DNA of 64,000 bases, taken from contig NZ_PPFE01000003.1 in NCBI RefSeq assembly GCF_002917925.1, positions 1 through 64,000 of the forward strand, read 5' to 3'. The DNA is from Roseovarius confluentis (GTDB taxonomy: Bacteria; Pseudomonadota; Alphaproteobacteria; Rhodobacterales; Rhodobacteraceae). The position numbers were made by a program, and so were the translations under genes. The notes below the pieces were generated by a model. The model saw only the letters and a program-made list of their open reading frames with translations. It was not told the origin of the DNA and did not search any database. Below, piece by piece: positions 57,207-64,000 of this stretch (its first letter is position 1; each line of letters starts with the position of its first letter).

Positions 57207-60147
57207 GCCGCTCGACACCCCGCGCGTCTTCGGCATGCCGCTTGGCGCGGACTTTCCCCGGGAGCTGGTGCGCGGCCTTCTGGCCGCGTATGACGGCCAG
57301 CCGCCCGAGGCGCTGGCGCGGGTGCATCTGATCGTCAACACCCGCCGCATGGCCCGGCGCATCCGGGCGCTGTTCGATCAGGGTCCGGCGCTGCTTCTAC
57401 CGCGGATCAGCCTTGTCACCGATTTCGGCGAAACCCTGGGACTTGCCCATATCCCCGAGCCGATGCCGCCCCTGCGTCGGCGGCTGGAACTGATCACCGT
57501 GGTGTCCGCCCTGCTGGAACAGGAGCCCGATCTTGCGCCACGCGCCGCGCTGTACGATCTATCGGACAGCCTGGCCCGGCTGATGGACGAAATGCATGGC
57601 GAAGGCGTCGTGCCGGAGGACATCACCGCCATAGATACCGGCGATCAATCCGGTCACTGGGCGCGGATCAAGACGTTTCTGGGCATACTCAGTCCCTATT
57701 TCGAGGCCAGCGGCGACGCGCCCGATGTCGAAACGCGCCAGCGCCTCGTCATCGAGACCTATGCGCGGCTCTGGCAGGACCAACCGCCCGATCACCCGAT
57801 CATCCTGGCGGGCTCCACCGGGTCCCGCGGCGCGACCCGGCTGTTGATGAAGACGGTCGCGCAACTGCCCCAAGGTGCCGTCGTGCTGCCGGGGTTCGAT
57901 GTCGACCAGCCCGATCATGTCTGGGCACGACTGGACGATCCCCGCAACAGCGAGGATCACCCGCAGTTCCGGTTCGCACAGCTTCTGTCCGATCTGGACA
58001 CCACGCCGTCTATTATCCGTCCCTGGCCCGGAACAGCGCCTGTTTCACCCGAGCGCAACCGCCTGATGTCTCTTGCCTTGCGGCCCGCGCCGGTGACCGA
58101 CGAATGGCTGTCGCACGGGCCCTCGCTTGCAGGCGATATCGGTCCCGCCACCGAAGGGATCACCCTGCTGTCGGCCCCCTCGGCCCGGATGGAGGCGCTC
58201 TGCATCGCCATGCGCCTGCGCGAAGCGGTCGAACACGGACAGACCGCGGCGCTGATCACCCCCGACCGGACCCTGACGCGCCGTGTCGCGTCGGCGCTGG
58301 ACCGTTGGGGCATACGGCCCGATGACAGCGCGGGCGTGCCGCTGCACCATTCCGCGCCGGGCCGGTTCCTGCGCCACGTGGCCGAGATGCTAAACGCGCC
58401 GCTGGATGCCGCGCAACTGCTGACGCTGTTGAAACACCCGCTGACCAACGCGGGCGACGCGCGCGGCATGCACCTGCGGCTGACGCGAGAGCTGGAACTG
58501 TACCTGCGCCGCGATGGACCGCCAGAGCCGGATCTGGAAACGCTCGACGCCTTTGCAGCCGGGTCCGACGATCCCTATCTTGACACCTGGCTTGCCTGGC
58601 TGCGCGCCTGCTTTTTCGGCAACGCCGCGCCAGAGGCGCGACCGCTGACCGCCATCGTGGACAGTCATATCACCCTGGCCGAGGCGATTTCTCGCGGGCC
58701 CGATGCGAACGCGCCGTTGCATCTGTGGGACGAGGACGCCGGCATCGAGGCCGAGAAATGCGTCTCTAACATTGCCGAAAACGCGCAGTATGCACAGGCG
58801 ATGCAGGCGATCGACTATATCAACCTGTTTCACGCCGTCCTCTCGCGAGAGGTGGTCCGCAACCAGACCGGCACCGACCCGCGCGTCCTGATCTGGGGTA
58901 CGCTGGAAGCGCGGGTGCAGGGTGCCGACCTGATGATCCTTGCCGGGCTGAACGAGGGAACATGGCCCGAGATCCCGCCGCGCGACCCGTGGCTGAACCG
59001 CGACATGCGGTGCCAGGCCGGCCTGTTGCTGCCCGAGCGGAATATCGGCCTGTCGGCCCATGATTTCCAGCAGGCCGCGACCGCCACGCCCGAGGTCTGG
59101 ATCACGCGCTCGGTCCGGTCGGACGACGCCCAGACCGTGCCGTCGCGCTGGCTGAACCGTCTGACCAACCTGCTGAAAGGATTGCCGGAAGAGGGCGGAA
59201 CCGACGCATTGGCGGCCATGACCTCGCGGGGCAACGACGCGCTGGCCCGCGCCGAAGCGCTCGAGGCCGTGACGCCCACCCCCTCGGCCCGTCGCCCTGC
59301 GCCGATTCCGCCGGTCCACACGCGGCCCAAAGAGCTTTCGGTGACACGGATCGAAAAGTTGATCCGTGATCCCTACGCGATCTATGCCGACAAGATCCTG
59401 CGCCTGCGCCCGCTCGATCCGCTGATGAAACTGCCCGATGCCCGCTTGCGCGGCGAGGTGCTGCACGATGTGCTGGAGCATGTCATCAAGGCCACGCTGG
59501 ACGATCCCGACAGCCTGACACCTGCCTACCTGACACAGGAGACCGTCTCTGTTCTCGCCAAAAGCGTGCCTTGGGGCGAGGCGCGGGCACTTTGGCTTGC
59601 CCGGATCGCGCGTATCGCCGACTGGTTCATCGAGACCGAGGCGGGCCGCCGCGCGCTGGCCCGGCCCACCGCGTTCGAACAGATGGCGCGCGCGCAGGTC
59701 GAGCCGCTCGATTTCACCCTGACGGCCAAGGCAGACCGGATCGACATCGACACGGGCGGGCGTCTGCACATCTACGATTACAAGACCGGCGCGCCCCCCT
59801 CGCCAAAGTCGCAGAAGGCGTTCGAAAAGCAGCTTTTGCTCGAGGCCGCGCTGGCCGAACGCGCCGGGTTCGGGGAGCTGTCGCCCAGCCCTGTCGAAAG
59901 GGCGGTTTTCATCGGCCTGACGGGCGAGCCCAAACAGGTGCCCGCCCCACTGGAAGAGGCCCCGACCGGCCGGACATGGGCGGAACTCAAGGACCTGATC
60001 ACCCGCTACATGGACCCTGGCCAGGGATACCTGTCACGCCGCGCGATGAAGACCAAGGACATGCCGGGTGACTACGATCAGCTGGCCCGCTTCGGCGAAT
60101 GGGACATCACCGACGAGGCCGATCCGGAAAAGGTGGGCAAATGGTAG
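57193..60147 (+). CDS. addB: Double-strand break repair helicase-nuclease subunit AddB
   Basis: AddB partners AddA in resecting broken DNA ends and reading recombination hotspots. The 984 residues match alphaproteobacterial AddB. The N-terminal half is an inactivated helicase without a canonical Walker A. LAGLNEGTWPEIPPRDPWLNRDMR is the conserved central block. The C-terminal PDDEXK nuclease shows LRGEVLHDVLEHV, KADRIDIDTGGRLHIYDYKTG and the LLLEAALAERAGF helix. It overlaps murU upstream and addA downstream (7 bases). Confidence 0.95.
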   Translation: MPMFEPLDTPRVFGMPLGADFPRELVRGLLAAYDGQPPEALARVHLIVNTRRMARRIRALFDQGPALLLPRISLVTDFGETLGLAHIPEPMPPLRRRLELITVVSALLEQEPDLAPRAALYDLSDSLARLMDEMHGEGVVPEDITAIDTGDQSGHWARIKTFLGILSPYFEASGDAPDVETRQRLVIETYARLWQDQPPDHPIILAGSTGSRGATRLLMKTVAQLPQGAVVLPGFDVDQPDHVWARLDDPRNSEDHPQFRFAQLLSDLDTTPSIIRPWPGTAPVSPERNRLMSLALRPAPVTDEWLSHGPSLAGDIGPATEGITLLSAPSARMEALCIAMRLREAVEHGQTAALITPDRTLTRRVASALDRWGIRPDDSAGVPLHHSAPGRFLRHVAEMLNAPLDAAQLLTLLKHPLTNAGDARGMHLRLTRELELYLRRDGPPEPDLETLDAFAAGSDDPYLDTWLAWLRACFFGNAAPEARPLTAIVDSHITLAEAISRGPDANAPLHLWDEDAGIEAEKCVSNIAENAQYAQAMQAIDYINLFHAVLSREVVRNQTGTDPRVLIWGTLEARVQGADLMILAGLNEGTWPEIPPRDPWLNRDMRCQAGLLLPERNIGLSAHDFQQAATATPEVWITRSVRSDDAQTVPSRWLNRLTNLLKGLPEEGGTDALAAMTSRGNDALARAEALEAVTPTPSARRPAPIPPVHTRPKELSVTRIEKLIRDPYAIYADKILRLRPLDPLMKLPDARLRGEVLHDVLEHVIKATLDDPDSLTPAYLTQETVSVLAKSVPWGEARALWLARIARIADWFIETEAGRRALARPTAFEQMARAQVEPLDFTLTAKADRIDIDTGGRLHIYDYKTGAPPSPKSQKAFEKQLLLEAALAERAGFGELSPSPVERAVFIGLTGEPKQVPAPLEEAPTGRTWAELKDLITRYMDPGQGYLSRRAMKTKDMPGDYDQLARFGEWDITDEADPEKVGKW

Positions 60148-63100
60148 ACGACGCCACCCAGCGCCAGATCGACGCCGCCCGCCCCGACCGCTCGACATGG
60201 CTGTCAGCCAATGCCGGATCGGGCAAGACCAAGGTCCTGACGGATCGGGTTGCACGGCTTCTTTTGGCTGGAACAGACCCGCAGAATATCCTTTGCCTGA
60301 CCTACACCAAGGCCGCGGCGTCAGAGATGCAGAACCGCTTGTTCGACCGTTTGGGCGAATGGGCGATGCTACCCGATGACATTCTGGAAACACGCCTGAC
60401 CGACCTGGGCATCGACGGCCCGATCACTCCCGAGCGCCTGCGCGAGGCGCGCCGCCTGTTCGCGGTGGCGATCGAAACGCCCGGCGGGCTGAAGATCCAG
60501 ACGATCCACTCGTTCTGCTCCGCTCTCCTGCGGCGTTTCCCGCTCGAGGCCGGGGTCAGCCCGCAATTCACCGAGATGGAAGACCGCGCCGCCGCCCTCC
60601 TGCGCGCCGAAGTGGTCGAGAAAATCGCCAACGGCCCTGATGCGCAGGCGCTTTATGACCTTGCCGAGCACTACACCGGCGAGGACCTCGAAAGCCTGAC
60701 GCAGGAGATCGTCGGCAAGCGGGATCGTCTGTCCAACCCGGTCAGTGAGGCCGATCTCTCGGCGCTCTTCGGGCTGAGGCCGGAGGAGTCTGCGCAGTCG
60801 CTCGTTACCTCTGTCTTCCTCGGGGGCGAAGCCCAGTTGATGGCCGACCTCCTGCCGATCCTGACCGCAGGCAGCACCAATGATGCGAAGGCGGCGGTCA
60901 AGCTGACGATGGCCGACATTCCCTCGCTTCAGGCGCTGCCGATCCTCGAGGATGTCTTTCTGACCGGCAGTAGTGCAAAATCGCCATTCTCGGCCAAGAT
61001 AGGGTCTTTTCCAACCAAGGCCCTGCGCGAGGCAAACCCAGGCCTGACCGATGCACTGAATGCCCTGATGGTCCGGGTCGAAGAAGCCCGCGACACGCGC
61101 CTTGCCCTTCAGGCGCGGGAGACAGCGCGGATTCTGCACCGTTTCACGGGCATTTTCCTGCCCGCCTATGCCGCCGCCAAGGAGGCCCGCGGCATGCTGG
61201 ATTTCGACGACCTGATCCTGCGCAGCCGTGACCTTCTGGACGATCCCAAGGTCGCCGACTGGGTCCTGTTCAAGCTGGACGGTGGCATTGACCATATCCT
61301 GGTCGACGAGGCGCAGGATACCAGCCCGGTGCAATGGACCCTGATCGAACGCCTGTCGCAGGAATTCACCAGCGGCACCGGCGCCCGCGCCGACCGGCAG
61401 CGGACGATCTTTGTCGTGGGCGACAAGAAACAGTCGATCTATTCGTTCCAGGGCGCCGATCCCGAAGGGTTCGACCGCATGAAGGAGGATTTCCGCACCA
61501 AGCTGGAGGTGACTGACGCGCCGCTGCAGGACATGGAGATGGAGTTTTCCTTCCGTTCCGCGCAGACCATCCTGTCACTGGTCGACGAAACCTTCCGCGG
61601 GCTCGATTCCAGCGGCTTTACCCAGCGCGAAAAGCACAAGGCGTTCCATGATGCGATGCCGGGTCGTGTCGACCTCTGGCCGCCGATCGAGAAGGAAGAC
61701 GCCGAAGAGCCGCCGGAGTGGTACGACCCCGTCGATATCAAGGCCCCGGGCGACCCGGCTACCCGGCTTGCCGCGCAGATCGCACGCAATATCAAGGAGA
61801 TGCTGGGCACGCCCTTGCCATCAAAGGAAGGAAACGCCGCGCGGGCCATCACGGAGGGCGATATCCTGATCCTCGTACAGCGCCGCTCCGGCCTCTTTCA
61901 CGAGATCATCCGCGCCTGCAAATCCGAGGGGCTGAACGTCGCCGGGGCCGACCGCCTGCGCGTCGGCGCGGAACTGGCGGTGCGCGATGTCGCGGCGCTC
62001 TTGTCGTTTCTTGCGACGCCCGAGGACAGCCTGTCGCTCGCCACTGCCCTGCGCTCGCCGCTATTCGGGTGGAGCGAGGCACAGCTTTTCGACCTCGCCC
62101 ATGACCGCCCGCACCGATATCTCTGGCAAACCCTGCGCGAGCGCGCGGCGGAGTATCCCGAAACGCTTGCCGTGGTGAACGACTTGCGCCGCGCCGCCGA
62201 TTACCTGCGCCCCTATGACATGATAGAGCGAATCCTGACGCGGCACCAGGGGCGCGCCCGCCTTTTGTCACGGTTGGGGCCCGAGGCCGAGGACGGCATC
62301 GACGCGCTTCTGTCGCAGGCGATGGCCTATGAACGCAATGCGATCGACAGCCTGACGGGTTTCCTGGTCTGGATGGAAACCGACGACCTGGAAATCAAGC
62401 GCCAACTGGACAATGCCGGCAACCGCATTCGCGTCATGACCGCGCACGCGGCCAAGGGGCTGGAATCGGCCATCGTGATCCTGCCAGACAGTGCCAAGCG
62501 CGATCTACGGGTCGACGCCAAGCTGATCGGGGCAGGGGACACCGCACTGTGGCGGCCGCGCAAGGATGATCTGCCCACGGCCCTTCAGGCCATCGACACC
62601 GCCGAGCGCGATGCCCAATGGGCCGAGCGCGACCGCCTGCTTTATGTCGCCATGACCCGGGCCGAGCAATGGCTGATCGTCGCCGCGGCGGGTGATCTCG
62701 ATAAGGAAGGGCGCGACTGGTACAGCAAGGTGCGGGGCGGAATGCTGCGATCCGACGCCGTCGAGCACGTGTTCGACGGCGGGCAGGGCTTGCGGCTGGA
62801 ATCCGGGAATTGGGCCGGAACAGAGCTTGTATCGGCCCCGGTCGATCCCACGATCACGCCGTCCCTTCCCGCGTTCTTTCAGGATCACGCCAAGCCCGCG
62901 ATGCGCGCTACTGAGACGCTTGCGCCGTCTGATCTTGGCGGCGACAAGGCCTTGCCGGGCGAGGCAGGGCTGGACGAGGACGCCGCCAAGCGCCGCGGCC
63001 GGCAAGTGCACCGCCTTTTGGAAATGCTGCCACAGCGCGACCAGGCCGACTGGGCCGGAACCGCCGAGTCTCTGCTCGCCCACGGACCGGACGCCGCAAC

Positions 63101-63500
63101 GGGGCAGGAGCTTGCCCTGCTCCTTGCCGAGGCCGAACACGTCCTTGCGCAAGAGCCCCTGCGCTCCCTGTTTTCACCGCAGGCGCTGGCAGAGGTGGCA
63201 ATTTCCGCCAATCTCGATGCGCTGGGTGGCCGCCGGATTCACGGCGCGATCGACCGCCTGGTCGTTACCCCGGAAAAAATCCTTGCCGTGGATTTCAAGA
63301 CCAACGCCGTGGTCCCCAACGCGCCCGCCGACGTGCCCTCGGGACTTCTGCGGCAGATGGGCGCCTATGCCCATGCCCTGCAAGAAATTTATCCCGGCCG
63401 CACCATCGAGACCGCGCTGCTCTGGACCCGCACGGCGACCCTCATGCCGCTGCCACACGATCTTGTGACGCAGGCCTTGGCCGACACCCATATAGCTTGA
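60141..63500 (+). CDS. addA: Double-strand break repair helicase-nuclease AddA
   Basis: AddA is the UvrD-like ATP-driven helicase with a C-terminal nuclease. From ATG 60141 it has 1119 residues; an in-frame ATG at 60099 is inside addB and unnecessary. SANAGSGKTKVLTDRVARLLL is Walker A (about 22-42), ILCLTYTKAAASEM motif Ia, and DHILVDEAQDTSPVQWTLIE motif II. FVVGDKKQSIYSFQGADP is motif III, MTAHAAKGLESAIVILPD motif V and RLLYVAMTRAEQWLIV motif VI. The nuclease shows RRGRQVHRLLEML and LAVDFKTN. Confidence 0.97.
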   Translation: MVDDATQRQIDAARPDRSTWLSANAGSGKTKVLTDRVARLLLAGTDPQNILCLTYTKAAASEMQNRLFDRLGEWAMLPDDILETRLTDLGIDGPITPERLREARRLFAVAIETPGGLKIQTIHSFCSALLRRFPLEAGVSPQFTEMEDRAAALLRAEVVEKIANGPDAQALYDLAEHYTGEDLESLTQEIVGKRDRLSNPVSEADLSALFGLRPEESAQSLVTSVFLGGEAQLMADLLPILTAGSTNDAKAAVKLTMADIPSLQALPILEDVFLTGSSAKSPFSAKIGSFPTKALREANPGLTDALNALMVRVEEARDTRLALQARETARILHRFTGIFLPAYAAAKEARGMLDFDDLILRSRDLLDDPKVADWVLFKLDGGIDHILVDEAQDTSPVQWTLIERLSQEFTSGTGARADRQRTIFVVGDKKQSIYSFQGADPEGFDRMKEDFRTKLEVTDAPLQDMEMEFSFRSAQTILSLVDETFRGLDSSGFTQREKHKAFHDAMPGRVDLWPPIEKEDAEEPPEWYDPVDIKAPGDPATRLAAQIARNIKEMLGTPLPSKEGNAARAITEGDILILVQRRSGLFHEIIRACKSEGLNVAGADRLRVGAELAVRDVAALLSFLATPEDSLSLATALRSPLFGWSEAQLFDLAHDRPHRYLWQTLRERAAEYPETLAVVNDLRRAADYLRPYDMIERILTRHQGRARLLSRLGPEAEDGIDALLSQAMAYERNAIDSLTGFLVWMETDDLEIKRQLDNAGNRIRVMTAHAAKGLESAIVILPDSAKRDLRVDAKLIGAGDTALWRPRKDDLPTALQAIDTAERDAQWAERDRLLYVAMTRAEQWLIVAAAGDLDKEGRDWYSKVRGGMLRSDAVEHVFDGGQGLRLESGNWAGTELVSAPVDPTITPSLPAFFQDHAKPAMRATETLAPSDLGGDKALPGEAGLDEDAAKRRGRQVHRLLEMLPQRDQADWAGTAESLLAHGPDAATGQELALLLAEAEHVLAQEPLRSLFSPQALAEVAISANLDALGGRRIHGAIDRLVVTPEKILAVDFKTNAVVPNAPADVPSGLLRQMGAYAHALQEIYPGRTIETALLWTRTATLMPLPHDLVTQALADTHIA

Positions 63501-63558
63501 CGCTCCCTATCGCTCTACATAGGTTCGCTGTCGAACCTGAGCTCAAGGAGAAACCGAG

Positions 63559-63879
63559 ATGGCCACCGTTGCCGTAACCGACGACACGTTCGATAGCGAA
63601 GTGAAGAACTCCGACATTCCCGTCGTGGTGGATTTCTGGGCCGAATGGTGCGGCCCCTGCAAACAGATCGGCCCGGCGCTGGAAGAGCTGTCCTCCGAGA
63701 TGGACGGCAAGGTCAAGATCGCCAAGGTGAACGTGGACGAAAACCCCAACTCGCCCTCGCAGCTGGGCGTGCGCGGCATTCCGGCGCTGTTCATCTTCAA
63801 GAACGGCGAAGTGGTGTCGACCAAGACCGGCGCCGCGCCCAAGGCCGCGCTGCAAGGCTGGATCGAAGAGTCGATCTGA
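63559..63879 (+). CDS. trxA: Thioredoxin
   Basis: This 106-residue thioredoxin has the active site WCGPC at 30-34, the buried Asp in VVVDFWAEW and the cis-Pro in [15 protein letters not shown]. It is the general cytoplasmic disulfide reductant. AAGGAG precedes the ATG by 8 bases. It lies 58 bases after addA, has its own terminator and may have its own promoter. Confidence 0.97.
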   Translation: MATVAVTDDTFDSEVKNSDIPVVVDFWAEWCGPCKQIGPALEELSSEMDGKVKIAKVNVDENPNSPSQLGVRGIPALFIFKNGEVVSTKTGAAPKAALQGWIEESI

Positions 63880-63904
63880 AGCTAATCGGATAAAACAGTC
63901 AAAG

Positions 63905-63929
63905 GGTCGCCCACTGGGCGGCCTTTTTT
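63905..63929 (+). terminator. Intrinsic terminator of trxA
   Basis: GGTCGCCC (63905-63912) pairs with GGGCGGCC (63916-63923, one G-U) around ACT and is followed by TTTTTT (63924-63929). The last 70 bases of the window show no recognisable gene. Confidence 0.88.
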
Positions 63930-64000
63930 CGTTTAAGCACCATGCGCGGAACCAAGGCGCGGCCCTGCCGCGCCGCCGCGTATCGTCATGCGAGTAGCAT

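Noticed and set aside
1..64000. CRISPR array, prophage, rRNA operon or gene transfer agent cluster
   Set aside because: No regularly spaced direct repeats, phage structural genes, rRNA sequence or capsid/portal genes were seen anywhere in the window.

Overview
The window looks like a chromosome segment from an alphaproteobacterium of the Rhodobacteraceae (roseobacter-like). The evidence is the GC-rich coding sequence, the divergent regB / senC-regA redox module, the gene order tsaE-amgK-murU-addB-addA-trxA, an NrtR-controlled nadA-nadC pair, and the accessory catabolic and transport operons that are common in marine and soil relatives. No species can be named from the sequence alone.

Layout. 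1-5.4 kb: the tail of an unknown gene, a GSU2403-type nucleotidyltransferase behind a perfect inverted repeat, nadC-nadA with the Nudix-like regulator nrtR, and an IS6-family element whose transposase has lost its first catalytic Asp. 5.4-11.7 kb: a self-contained catabolic locus with a ROK repressor behind a near-perfect operator palindrome, a complete tripartite tricarboxylate (TTT) transporter tctCBA, and a two-domain metallophosphoesterase. This is the best candidate for an undescribed system. 11.9-14.5 kb: minCDE and a truncated IS481-type transposase. 14.8-20.2 kb: a TonB receptor, a heme-type ABC importer and a SAM methyltransferase. 20.3-29.2 kb: a surface-glycan locus with GT25 and GT2 glycosyltransferases, FdtA/FdtB/FdtC-like 3-amino-3,6-dideoxyhexose enzymes, a beta-propeller protein, a FemAB/GNAT-like protein, an FkbM methyltransferase and a PhyH dioxygenase. 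It ends at a degenerate tRNA-Pro fragment. 29.7-34.7 kb: an SsuABC-like ABC transporter with a GntR regulator and a divergent FAH-family hydrolase. 35.0-40.1 kb: an imelysin / di-haem oxidase / imelysin / DUF1513 operon of iron-associated type. 40.2-47.4 kb: an allantoin (ureide) degradation operon with two NCS1 permeases, allE, allA, a puuE with an odd C-terminal extension, a hydantoin-type racemase and a divergent GntR regulator. 47.5-50.7 kb: small genes (DUF2853, a PRC-barrel protein, a secreted protein, an HD hydrolase) and a frameshifted GNAT acetyltransferase. 50.7-55.0 kb: regA, senC, regB and a PAS protein. 55.0-63.9 kb: tsaE, amgK, murU, addB, addA and trxA.

How it works together. 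The window mixes core functions (NAD synthesis, septum placement, redox control, tRNA modification, wall recycling, recombinational repair) with several replaceable modules. Each catabolic or uptake module carries its own regulator next to a visible palindrome: ROK at 5.5 kb, one GntR at 33.9 kb and another at 46.6 kb. Two IS remnants, a tRNA fragment and a frameshifted gene mark places where the chromosome has been rearranged. No CRISPR array, rRNA operon or intact tRNA was seen.
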